A stretch of 64,000 nt of DNA. Origin: Ophiura sarsii. Taxonomy: Eukaryota; Echinodermata; Ophiuroidea; Amphilepidida; Ophiuridae. Under the pieces are notes generated by a model. That model was not told where the DNA came from. It made no database searches and worked only from the letters and a program-made list of their open reading frames with translations. This document shows positions 13,157 through 25,254 of this stretch, one piece after another. The stretch's first letter is position 1, and every line of letters starts with the position of its first letter. Made by a program: the position numbers and the translations under genes. The stretch covers positions 65,134,919 to 65,198,918 of the forward strand of contig CM069452.1 in assembly GCA_035610835.1 (NCBI GenBank), written 5' to 3'.

Positions 13157-13499
13157 AGGCCAAAAAAAAGAAGAAGTTGTGTTGCCCTCAGTGACCGACC
13201 CTAAATCGTAAAAACTAGTGTCTGGTTTTTTTTAGATTTTAATTTTAATTTTAAGTGTCTAAATGTTACTATTTCTTGCTTGAAATGAAAAAGTAAGCTT
13301 GAATAAATGTTTTTTTAGACTATCATCAATCATACTAGAAAGATTAGTTAAATTGACTTGGGGCCTATACCAATTTTGTCTCAACATAAACCTCTTTTTT
13401 TCAGCCAAGAAAAAACAAAAACAAATAGATATCTGACCAAACGACCCGATTTTAAATTTCTAGCACTTGAGAGCAACACAAACTTCTTTTTTTGCCTTT
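13157..13499. mobile_element. Fold-back element, GGCAAAAAAA / CGACCGACCC family
   Basis: GGCCAAAAAAAAGAAGAAGT then TGTGTTGCCCTCAGTGACCG at the left corresponds in reverse to GAGAGCAACACAAACTTC then TTTTTTTGCC at the right. CGACCGACCCTAAAT and ACGACCCGATTTTAAAT are mirrored inside. Confidence 0.6.
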
Positions 13500-14602
13500 T
13501 TTAATTTTTTTAATTTTTTTTTTGCCTACTGTACGTGGTGTGCATCAGTTTGATCAGATGCTCAAACAATTCATATAAGGCAGCTTTCAACCTCAATTCA
13601 CTCCATGATGAAATTCACTGCTGGAATCAGCCGCGCACAGAAGGGGTTCATTCCGCGAGGCCGTTACCTCATCTTTGTTTGCCCTAGTAAGTTGTGGATT
13701 GGTTTGAGCGCAAAATGTATTATGTGGTATAAATCATTATCCTTAATATCATATGGCCAACATATCCGTTTGTTGACAATACGGCAAAAATTGCAAAGTG
13801 AAATTATTTTTACACGGGTGTGTTTACCTAGCCTACTTTGATGCCAAATTGCGCCCATGAACGGTTGGTAAAGAGGTGCCTACGTCTAGGGAATTGTCAA
13901 TGTGATCTGTAATGTATCCCCACCATTGGAGATGATTAGCTTAGCATATTTGCGCACTGTAGGCCTATTAGCATGCATTTACATTGTGTGTCGGCATGTT
14001 AAAAAGACGGCAAAGGCGGCGGAGGGGAGGAAATTAGAATGTTCCTTGTATTTAAAAATGAGCTGGATTTTGTTTTGTAGATTCCTAGAGAGATGTGTGT
14101 GTGTGTTATTAGTTGGGTAGTTCTACTCCTCTCATTTTCAGTGATGGCCATATTGTTTTGTTGCTATTGAAGTAGAGGCACTATGTTGGGCATGAGAGGG
14201 GATTTTTGGAATGGAAGTGAAGGAGAGTGCAAAGAACTATGTTTGGAGGGGGTGGAGCCATTCATTTGTACAACAATGAAATACAACATTTATCCTCATT
14301 TTGACCAAGATGTGTGAAATGTTCACAAAATGTGGTCACATTTTCAGGGGAATCTGCAGAAATCTAAAAGGTCCACAGAGGCCCCCCCCCCCCCCCCCCC
14401 AGATTGAGGTCTAATTTAATTTAGAGATGGACTTGTTGGACTTTTTGAAATGGAATCAATCAATTATCATTTACTTTTCAGCATTATATTTCCATCAAAT
14501 GGCAAACTCTTTCTAATGGAGCTCTTTGGATTCTCCTTGCAGAGAATTTTAAGCAAAACATTGTAGGGATGTTGTCTTATTAAACCTATAAAATACATGA
14601 TT

Positions 14603-14855
14603 AAGGCTGTGACTTATACCCGGGAACTCGGGTACCCGCTCGCTATTCCGGGTACCCGGGTACCAAATTGGGTACCCGAATATCCGATTTTTTAAAAAAA
14701 AAATTAGTACAAATTTGTCCCCAAATGACCTCTATTAATTGACCCCCATTATGTGTCATTTTCAGGACAAATTTGTACTTTAAAAAAAAAAAAAAATTGA
14801 AAACATTTGAGTGTCCATTTTCGGGTACAAAACTACCCGTGCATTCACATCCTTA
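14603..14855. mobile_element. Inverted-repeat element rich in GGGTACCC palindromes
   Basis: The left border TAAGGCTGTGACTTATACCCG and the right border ACGGGTAG complement side (ending CACATCCTTA) form imperfect inverted ends. Four or more GGGTACCC/CGGGTAC motifs cluster in the first 80 bp. Non-coding. Confidence 0.4.
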
Positions 14856-15263
14856 TTGACATGATCATACATTGTGATGAAATCAAATGGCCATTTTTAC
14901 ATTTGCTTAGCAATTGAAAGTCTAAAAATAGCAACAAAAAGGAACACTGGAAGCCTGAACATTTGAAGTTCCTTTAGTATACCTACCACTGCATGTCTTC
15001 AGTGGGGACTTTCAAAGTTTAAAGAAGGACCCATACACTTAACAGTGAGGAATAAGAATGGTAGGGTATTCTAAATGTGAGCCGCACATTTTATAATGAA
15101 GTTAATTCAATTTTACCATGCCTTTGATCTTCCACCTCTCTCCCCATGTGACCAGGTGAATCATGTGTGTAATATAATAACCCATTATAGGCCTAACACA
15201 AAATAGAGTTTGTTTGCCGGAACATACCAACCATTATTAAACTGAATTTTGGAGATGATATGA

Positions 15264-15596
15264 TACTGTAAAGCAACAAAATTTATCAAGCATTTTGATT
15301 TCGCTAGTATCTCTATTCGCTAAATGAAAATGCCGCTAATTAATTAATATTTTATGCATAGGTTAACATAGCAAGATGATTCCAAGTAGTGAAATTAAAG
15401 TGCCAACTTTTAGTATTTTAGTACTGTTAAACATTTTGCGGATACTTTATTTCGCGGATAGCGAGCATTTAATTCCGCAAATCCGTAAATGGTACTGTCA
15501 CTTTCAATGCAAAATTGATGGTACATGTAGAGACTTTTTCACGGGTATTTTTAATTTCGTGAATCCAAAACCCTCACAAAATTAAGTGGTTTTACA
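15264..15596. mobile_element. MITE of the TACTGTAAAAC / TTTCGCG family
   Basis: Begins TACTGTAAAGC and ends CTTAATTTTG-complement plus GTGGTTTTACAT. It shares TTTCGCGGAT-type motifs and ends with the cleaner copy at 62836-63046. AT-rich interior; the ORF at 15376-15585 lies in it and is not a gene. Confidence 0.5.
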
Positions 15597-17479
15597 TGGG
15601 TGCAGCATTTCCGTGCCAGAACTGACATTTTTCTTTGATTAAGTGAATGCAGACATCACATTAGAATTTATGCATACAATATTATCAGGCATTTTAGAAT
15701 AATATACGCTTCGTTGTTTACATCTATACATCTCTTCCATCCTACTTCCGATAAACATGAAGTAGGACTACTATGAACTTGTTCGTGGTCATTTTCGCAG
15801 TGGTTTCAATTTTAAGTATTTATCATTTTCCGTGTTTTGTAATGCGTCCGTCAGGCATCAGTCAGCTTATGCTGTAGCAATATAAAACTCCCAGCAGGTT
15901 TTCCGTAAGAAGAAAAAAGAAGAAAAAAGATGCCAATTTTTTTTTACAAATTGGCAAACAAACAAACACATATTTTGAGCTAGTCCATAATAGTATTTTA
16001 ACCCATTTCCATGCCATCACACCAGGCTCACCAGCTGTCTAACCTGCAATGCCCTGATTGACCTCTATGGGTTCTTTGAGGACAACCTGGTATAAATAGT
16101 AGTCCTTACCAAAGGCCAGGTGTAATTGGTATACAATGGTATTCTGAAGCATGGCATAGAGTCAAGTCTTTGGGTCAGACTACCATGATGACTGGTGTGG
16201 GTGACATTGGGGCAAGCACCCAGATGGTTGACTTGACTGCTGGACTATGAATGGAGTATAATTTTCATCTTTCTGACTGGATGGATGTTGGGATGATTTG
16301 AAATGAAACAAAACAAAAAAGTGCATGAATGTCAAGTGGAGTTGGGGTCACTGGAGGTGACTCTGGTGATTGTGTGTATATGTGCACATGTGGTGCAGTG
16401 ATGTTTTGATGGTGGAGACTAGCTCTGCTACAGAGCCTCTCTTTAGTCCCCCTTCATCAACACCCCACCCAAGGAGAAAAATAAGCGGGCTCTGGGAGAT
16501 TTTTACCCAACGGTTGCGAAGATTTAGCTCCTGGCGTTTATCAGTTTTTGCACAGTAAAGTATAGGACCGGGAGTTACTTTTGAAAAAGTAGCTCCCCCG
16601 GTTCATGAATCCTTATTTTTCTCCCTGAGTCCCGATTCCCACCCCTGCACCAACCATACATGTATATCATAGACCCTGCATACCAGCATGTTGTAAAGAT
16701 GTACAGCCTTAGCCAATCACATTGGCATTCCCACTGAAAGTGGTTATATACATGTACAGTGATCACAGACACCGGTGACCAGACCAGGGACAATCTAATC
16801 TGCTCAAATCACTAATATTACATGCTAGTTACTGACCAATGGAGTATAGGTACACACCAGCACACACCAGTATGGAGTACAGCGAAACTCACAGTGAGAG
16901 AGACTGTTGGTAGATAGTTGACCCACAAGGGTTTCTAGAACTTTGTCCCACAAGTGTTTCTAGAACTTTGATTCAAGATAAACATGGAATGGGCAAATAT
17001 GGGCTCTACAATAGAGCTACGTGGAGACTGAATGGATTGGTGGTTGGGAGGTTGAAAACATGAGCGGTGAATTTAGTCGGGCTGATGTAGGATTGACCCA
17101 TCCTTAGCAGTAACACTATCCATAGGCTGCCTTGCAGTACAGTTATGTAATTTTAAGTGGTTATGTAAAGAACATCAAACCTTTATCAACTGGGTCTTTC
17201 CATCTGTGGTCTTTCTGAAATTCTGATCATGGATAGTGAAGGAGGAATTGGTAACAATGATCCACAATGGTCTAGACAGACGTACTTCACATACCAATGT
17301 GGATGATAGTTTGCCATGTCTGTAGAGAGTAAGGCTTTGGGGCTGTGTGTTGCATGCGCTCTTGTGATCAGCTTGGAAACATCCGCCTTTTTCCTGCAAT
17401 ATTACATTTTGATGAAGACCCAAAAAGCTGCAAAATGACAAGTCTACAATTTTGTTGGGCCGATTAGAGCAACATAAGA

Positions 17480-17704
17480 CTATAGTTCATTCAGTTCAAA
17501 TTGGCGAACTTGCTTTAGAGCAGCAAATACATTTTGAAAAGTCTGGTGCGCAAAACCCTCGTATGACGCATTGTGAATCATATGTGCAGCGCTAGCGTAC
17601 GGCAAAATAGCAGGCGTACATGCTTGGATTACATCTGCGCGTGGAGAGATAGAGATTAAAATTTTAAAAAAATTCTCGCCAATTTGAAACAGATTAGACT
17701 ATAG
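17480..17704 (+). mobile_element. CTATAG palindromic MITE, copy 1
   Basis: Left end CTATAGTTCATTCAGTTC then AAATTGGCGAA; right end TCGCCAATTTGAAACAG then ACTATAG, an imperfect inverted repeat. The interior contains GCGTACATGCTTGGATTAC, shared with other copies. 225 bp, non-coding. Confidence 0.75.
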
Positions 17705-17752
17705 TGATGTGATGTAAGGGAATATGATACAGCGTGGAAGCACGGCTCACTT

Positions 17753-20700
17753 ATCCAAACCCTCTAGTATCCCCCAGGTTGGCTTCCCTGAACACTCTGT
17801 GTAATCACATTTTGACAGCTCCCTCGCTTGACGATCTTTGACCCCGCGTGCCCCTGTGCATGAAACCAGACCTCTGCATGTCATGCACTCTCTTACCCAT
17901 GTAAGTAACCACCTTGAGGGTGTCATGTGGATTTGTTGGTTGCTTATGTGGGCAAGTGATTTCAATATGAAATTTTAAGAGTTGTTTTTTTTCTCTCAAG
18001 ATGAAAGTTTTGTTTGTGTTCGATTAAATCAATTATTCGGTTAGAATCACAATTCTCGATTGATTGAGATAGATCTAGGACCATTTTATAAATTATCAGT
18101 CATGGACTTCTCCAAGTTTGAAAAAATTGTGAGCTGGGTGGGTGTTATAACCCATTCAATATAAGGTACGTCATAACTTGGATATGAAAAAATCATAATG
18201 CAGCATGGGAAACATTCTATGCGGACTATAGTGTTTATAATTATACTTGAAGAACACTTTCTCTGTTTAGGGCAATTTGTGTATATGAGGCAAGAGAATG
18301 AAGTGATCATGCTTTAACTTATGGCGAACATGGTTATGTTGAATCATAGCTAGTATTATGTATTCTGGCGATTCTGTGATCATACTATACGGCATACCAT
18401 GAATTTATGAAATGGATACGGATACCTAGAGGGTGTCTATATCAACATGCTGCCTACTAGGGGGTCATTGAACTTTGCCCTGAAACATGAGGTTGTGTGT
18501 TTATTAATTCAGGGATAAACTGGCACATTGGATACCTTAAGGGACGCACCATTAGATTTTCAGGGGGTGGGGGTAGGAAGTTTTTGGAAGAAAAAAAACT
18601 CCCCCTGTATGCAGGCCAACAAAAAAAAGAATCCCTTGGTGAGTTTAACAAATTAAAAAAAATCTACCCATCCAACTCAACATGAATGAATACATTAACC
18701 CCCCCCCCCCCCCCTTACGGCGGCCAAAAAAAAAATCCCCCGATCCCAACTTCCTACCGCCCCCCCCCCCCCCTGAAAATCTTATGGTGCGTCCCTAAGC
18801 GTGGGCAAAAAGACATGGAAGACCCACTCTCATCCGACCAGCTCTTATCAATTCTAAAACAAGATTAGAAAGAGGAGAGCTTGCAACACAGGGAAATTAT
18901 GGAACGGTACAAACTAGTCTAGATATAAATCTTACTTAATTCCATCTTGTACTTGTGTCAAGTCTAGCGACATTTCCATTGATATGCGTTGCATTCAGCA
19001 GTTATCTCAAAACGTCTCGTGGTCAGAGTGATGAGATCAAAGTCACGCCAATTAACAGTTTTTGCTTTGCTTTTGGATCGTTAACACGATGACCTTTTGT
19101 AATAATATTTTACGTGGTTGGTTACTTTGTGCTTTTGCTCGCTGATTTGTTGGTCAGCAGATTAGAGATCCATTCATTTGGTTTGAAAAATACTTACTGA
19201 ATTTGATGGATTGGTTTCTGACACAATCAATGGGCCGTGTCTCCTTGTTTAAGACAAATGATTTAAGGAAACAGGTATATCACACAATTTGAAGTCTGGA
19301 CTCATTTGTGTTGTAGTTGCCAAATATCACACATTTCAAGCCCGATTGAGCAGATGCTGTCTTTCCATTAGCTCTCGGAGGAGGTGTTTGCTTGCTTAAC
19401 TTTGGGTGTAGTTAGTGGTATGATATCACTATTACACCCAACTGAAATATATTGGGCACTTTGCTTGTATCGGTCAATCTGAAGCTGGTTGATGATTGGG
19501 GTTTTTGTAGCAATACTAAACCCATTTGTAGCCATGATGAAAAACACCAACAATCCAGAAATAGTGGTCATTTGCTCAGTTCAAATTAATTACAATTGGG
19601 TGGATTTTTTTTTTAAAAAGGGGACGATTATGTCCAGTTTTGTGGACATAAGAAACTAGAGATACTAGTATTGTCTTGATGCCAATATAGTTGTGTGCAG
19701 ATTTTCCACACAATTATTGCATCCTAAATCATGTTAGACATTCCCACGAAGGACCCGGTGGATAAATGAATTATTTGGAACAAATCATAATCATATTTGT
19801 GAAACACAAAAAAGAACCAAAGTGGCGCTTAATTACTTGTAATAACGTCTTTCCGAGGGTACTAATCCGAATAGCTTTGCAATGCAAACGGGCAAAGTTT
19901 GCAGGCAATTGTCAGCTAATACAATTATTGTTATTATAAAATTGTTAGTGGCATTGGGTCTATTGTAATAATACAGAATGATATTAAATTTGATCAATGG
20001 CCGTGGTATATATCATAATTGTATCGGGTCCACGATTGTTAGCCGAACCACCGTGATGGAATTATACCACTGTATAATGCAATCAAAGCTCTCCTATTGG
20101 CACTGCTGTCTGCAATAATGACCTTTATTATGGAATTCAAAGATGTCAATTTGCGAGGCGTCGAAAGAAAAGATTGTGCTATTAGGATAATCAGGAGAAA
20201 CCAACCTTGCCTGTTTTTGTTCTACTGATTGTGTTACGATGTGGCGTAGTCTTTTACCGTTTCTCTCTCTCTCTCTCTCTCCGCGTGTCAGTCTCCGGAA
20301 TTGTACAAATGCTTTAATCCCTGGGCGTTTAGGACTCTTTATTAAGCGCCAAGACGAGCGCTACTGCCTCGATGCCACCAGGGATTCGTACAGTAGGACA
20401 AATTGTGATCATTTGGGTCTCAATTTTCGCCCGCAATAGCGGAAATTTATCTAGCTTGCGTGTATCGAGCCGCCTATATCATCTAATTGGAGAGTATTAC
20501 GATGATTTCCAAACAATGGATTACTCTATGTGAGCGCTGTAGAGTACACCAGTACTTTGATCGTAGTGTAGAATGTGCGATGCAATTTTTATGGTCGAGT
20601 AGGGAACTTTTTTTGTTGTCAGAATTGTTTTGGCTGTGGTGATAAAAAAATCCTTCTAAAAAGTGGGTTGATGGGGTTATGTATGGCAAGAGCAGAATGC

Positions 20701-21443
20701 AAAATGGGGGACTTGGACTCGTCTGTGAGAGTGCATTTCAAAGATTGAATCACGGGGAATCGTTATGAAAGTGACTCGGGAAGAGAGAAAAAAAGAACGT
20801 TCACAGGTTTGTAAACATTGACAATGTAGTTTACATGCTTGTGTGGGTGGGTACAAACGGTAGTGATAAATAGAGATTGAGTAGGGCGGGCGGACGGACG
20901 GAACGGGAAGAGCATGAGTGCTCGAGGGCCTGGTTATAAGTGATAATAGTAGAGATGGGTGACGATGTGAAGAAGGCCAGCCAACCAACCAACTATCGGT
21001 AGTAGAATTATTGGGTCCTGTGGTATTAAACGGACGGGATACGAGCGAGAAGTGGATGGATGGTATTTTGCGAGTTGTGACATGAATGTAAACAGATTTA
21101 CAATGTAAGGGATACTGTAGAGTGAAGTGATTCGTTATCGTTATAGTTTCAATCGGTCGCGCCCGGGATTTCAAACAATATGTTTGAAATTAAGTGGATG
21201 GGCGAGCGTGATGAACTAAGGACCATTACCAAGGTTGTCGTTTGGTGGTTTTGATCGGTGAAATTAATTAGGCTTTTGTTTTGGGTCTTACGCTTCCTGA
21301 TCCATTATACGCATTCTCTAATTATATCAGGCTGGAGGGTGCACCAGTCAGTCGGTCCTAATTGAAAAGTTAACTTTTGAAATGAAAATATGATTATTTT
21401 CTGTAACTTTGATTTGAATCTTCTGGGTGTGTTAGTTTTGATA
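17753..21443 (+). repeat. 3.7-kb direct duplication, copy 1
   Basis: Starts ATCCAAACCCTCTAG and ends GTTAGTTTTGATA at the edge of the N gap. It matches 21544-25254 in order and orientation along its whole length, with scattered substitutions and small indels. The CT microsatellite near 20262-20282 is longer here than in copy 2 (near 24077-24090). No gene was recognised inside; it contains a G/C-rich inverted-repeat element (18537-18798). Confidence 0.95.
18537..18798. mobile_element. Inverted-repeat MITE, GGGACGCACCAT ends (copy in duplication 1)
   Basis: TTAAGGGACGCACCAT then AGATTTTCAGGGGG at the left is complementary to CCCCTGAAAATCTTATGGTG then CGTCCCTAAG at the right. The interior has long A and C runs. 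Its allele in the second copy is at 22313-22593, with different homopolymer lengths. Confidence 0.7.
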
Positions 21444-21543
21444 NNNNNNNNNNNNNNNNNNNNNNNNNNNNNNNNNNNNNNNNNNNNNNNNNNNNNNNNN
21501 NNNNNNNNNNNNNNNNNNNNNNNNNNNNNNNNNNNNNNNNNNN
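21444..21543. other. Assembly gap, 100 N
   Basis: Exactly 100 undetermined bases, the conventional size for a gap of unknown length. It separates the two copies of the 3.7-kb duplication. Confidence 1.
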
Positions 21544-24500
21544 ATCCAAACCCTCTAGTATCCCCCAGGTTGGCTTCCCTGAACACTCTGTGTAATCACA
21601 TTTTGACAGCTCCCTCGCTTGACGATCTTTGACCCCGCGTGCCCCTGTGCATGAAACCAGACCTCTGCGATGTCGTGCACTCTCTTACCCATGTAAGTAA
21701 CCACCTTGAGGGTGTCATGTGGATTTGTTGGTTGGTTATGTGGGCAAGTGATTTCAATATGAATTTTTAAGATTTTTTTTTTTTCTCTCAAGATGAAAGT
21801 TTTGTCTGTGTTCGATTAAATCAATTATTCGGTTAGAATCACGATTATGGATTAATTGACATAGATCTAAGACCATTTATCAGTCATGAACTTCTCCAAG
21901 TTTGAAAAAAAAATGTGAGATGGGTGCTATAGCCCATTCAATATAAGGTACGTCATAACTTGGATATGAAAAGATCATAATGCAGCATGGGAAACATTCA
22001 ATGCTGACTATAGTGTATATAATTATACTTGAAGAACGCTCTCTCTGTTTAGGGCAATTTGTGTATTGGATATATGAGGCAAGAGAATGAAGTGATCATG
22101 CTTTAACTTATGGCGAACAGGGTTATTCATAGAGTATGTATTCTGGCGATTCTGTGATCATACTATACGGTATACCATGAATTTATGAAATGGATACGGA
22201 TACCCAGAGGGTGTCTATATCAACATGCTGCCTACTAGGGGGTCATTGAACTTTGCCCTAAAACATGAGGTTGTGTTTATTAATTCAGGGATAAACTGGC
22301 ACATTGGCTATCTTAAGGGATGCACCATTAGATTTTCAGGGGGGGGGGGGGGGGGGGGTGGGGGTAGAGGAAGTTTTTGGAAGACAAAAAATTCCCCTCT
22401 ATGCAGGCCAACAACAAAAAAATTCCCCCCTGATGAGTTTAAAATTTAAAAAAATCTATCCATCCAACTCAACATTAATGAATACATTAAAAAAAAAATC
22501 CCCCCTTACGGCGGCCAAAAAAAAAATCATCCCCCGAACCCAACTTCCTACCGCCCCCCCCCCCCCTGAAAATCTTATTGGTGCGTCCCTAAGCGTGGGC
22601 CAAAAGACATGGACGACCCACTCTTATCAATTCTAAAACAAGATTTTAGAAAGAGGAGAGCTTGCAACGCAGGGAAATTATGGAACGGTACAAACTAGTC
22701 TAGATATAAATCTAACTTTATTCCATATTGTACTTGTGTCAAGTCTAGCGACATTTCCATTGATATGCGTTGCATTCAGCAGTGGTCTCAAAATGTCTCG
22801 TTGTCAGAGTGATGAGATCAAAGTCACGCCAATTAACAGTTTTTGCTTTGCTTTTGGATCGTTAACACGATGACCTTTTGTAATAATATTTTAGTGGTTG
22901 GTTATTACTTAGTGCTTTGCTTTCTGATATGTTGGTCAGCAGATTAGAGATCCATTCATTTGGTTTTGCGAAATACTTAGTGAATTTGATGGATTGGTTT
23001 CTGACACAACCAATGGGCCGTGTCTCCTTGTTTTAATAAGACAAATGATTTAAGGAAACAGGTAGATCACACAATTTGAAGTCTGGACTCATTTGTGTTG
23101 TAGTTGCCAAATATCACACATTTCAAGCCCGATTGAGCAGATGCTGTCTTTCCATTAGCTCTCGGAGGAGGTGTCTGCTTGTTTGCTTGCTTAACTTTGG
23201 GTGTATTTAGTGGTATGATATCACTATTACACCCAACTGAAATATATTGGGCACTTTGCTTGTATCGGTCAATCTGAAGCTGGTTGATGATTGGGGTTTT
23301 TGTAGCAATACTGAACCCATTTGTAGCCATGATGAAAAAACACGAACAATCCAAAAATAGTGGTCATTTGCTCAGTTCAAATTAATTACAATTGGGTGGG
23401 TTTTCGTAAAAAAGGGGACGATTATGTCCGGTTTTGTGGACATAAAAACTAGAGGTAGTAGCAGTCTGGGTAGTAGTATATTGTCTTGATGCCAATATAG
23501 TTGTGTGCAGATTTGCCATACAATTATTGCATCCTAAATCATGTTAGACATTCCCACGAAAAGGACCCGGTGGATAAATGAATTATTTGGAACAAATCAT
23601 AATCATATTTGTGAAACACAAAAAAGAACCAAAGTGGCGCTTAATTACTTGTAATAACGTCTTTCCGAGGGTACTAATCCGAAATAGCTTTGCAATGCAA
23701 ACGGGCAAAGTTTGCAGGCAATTGTCAGCTAATACAATTATTGTTATTATAAAATTGTTAGTGGCATTGGGTCTATTGTAATAATACAGAATGATATTAA
23801 ATTTGATCAATGGCCGTGGTATATATCATAATTGTATCGGGTCCACGATTGTTAGCCGAACCACCGTGATGGAATTATACCACGGTATAATGTAATCAAA
23901 TCTCTACAATTGGCACTGCTGTCTGTAATAATGACCTTTATTATGGAATTCAAAGATGTCAATTTGCGAGGCGTCGAAAGAAAAGATTGCGCTATTAGGA
24001 TAATCAGGAGAAACCAACCTTGCCTGTTTTTGTTCTACTGATTGTGTTACGATGTGGCGTAGTCTTTTACCATTTCTCTCTCTCTCTCTCCGCGTGTCAG
24101 TCTCCGGGAATTGTACAAATGCTTTAATCCCTGGGCGTTTAGGACTCTTTATTAAGCGCCAAGACGAGCGCTACTGCCTCGATGCCACCAGGGATTCGTA
24201 CAGTAGGACAAATTGTGATCATTTGGGTCTCAATTTTCGCCCGCAATAGCGGAAATTTATCTAGCTTGCGTGTATCGAGCCGCCTATATCATCTAATTGG
24301 AGAGTATTACGATGATTTCCAAACAATGGATTACTCTATGTGAGCGCTGTAGAGTACACCAGTACTTTGGTCGTAGTGTAGAATGTGCGATGCAATTTTA
24401 TGGTCGAGTAGGGAACTTTTTTTTTCAGAATTGTTTTGGCTTTTGTGGTGATAAAAAAATCCTTCTAAAAAGTGGGTTGATGGGGTTATGTATGGCAAGA

Positions 24501-25254
24501 GCAGAATGCAAAATGGGGGGACTTGGACTCCTCTGTGAGAGTGCATTTCAAAGATTGAATCACAGGGAATCGTTATGAAAGTGACTCGGGAAGAGAGAAA
24601 AAAAGAACGTTCACAGGTTTGTAAACATTGACAATGTAGTTTACATGCTTGTGTGGGTGGGTACAAACGGTAGCGATAAATAGAGATTGAGTAGGGCGGA
24701 CGGACGGAACGGGAAGAGCATGAGTGCTCGAGGCCCTGGTTATAAGTGATAATAGGAGAGATGGGTGACGATGTGGAGAAGGCCAGCCAACCAACCAACC
24801 ATCGGTAGTAGAATTACTGGGTCCTGTGGTATTAAACGGACGGGATACGAGCAAGAAGTGGATGGATGGTATTTTGCGAGTTGTGACATGAATGTAAACA
24901 GATTTACAATGTAAGGGATACTGTGGAGTGAAGTGATTGGTTATCGTTATAGTTTCAATCGGTCGCGCCCGGGATTTCAAACAATATGTTTGAAATTAAG
25001 TGTATGGGCGAGCGTGATGAACTAAGGACCATTACCAAGGTCGTCGTTTGGTGGTTTTGATCGGTGAAATTAATGAGGCTTTTGTTTTGGGTCTTACGCT
25101 TCCTGATCCATTATACGCATTCTCTAATTATATCAGGCTGGAGGGTGCACCGGTCAGTCGGTCATAATTGAAAAGTTAACTTTTGAAATGAAAATATGAT
25201 TATTTTCTGTAACTTTGATTTGAATCGCAACTTCTGGGTGTGTTAGTTTTGATA
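21544..25254 (+). repeat. 3.7-kb direct duplication, copy 2
   Basis: Begins at the first base after the gap with the same ATCCAAAC that starts copy 1, and ends with the same GTTAGTTTTGATA before continuing into unique sequence. Differences from copy 1 are allele-like: substitutions, short indels, and homopolymer and microsatellite lengths. No gene was recognised. Confidence 0.95.
22313..22593. mobile_element. Inverted-repeat MITE, GGGACGCACCAT ends (copy in duplication 2)
   Basis: Same element as 18537-18798, with TTAAGGGATGCACCAT at the left and GGTGCGTCCCTAAG at the right. The G run after TTTTCA is longer here. Confidence 0.7.

Noticed and set aside
20677..21174. 165-codon reverse ORF, with a similar one at 24573-24980
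   Set aside because: The two duplication copies break the frame differently by indels, which argues against coding.
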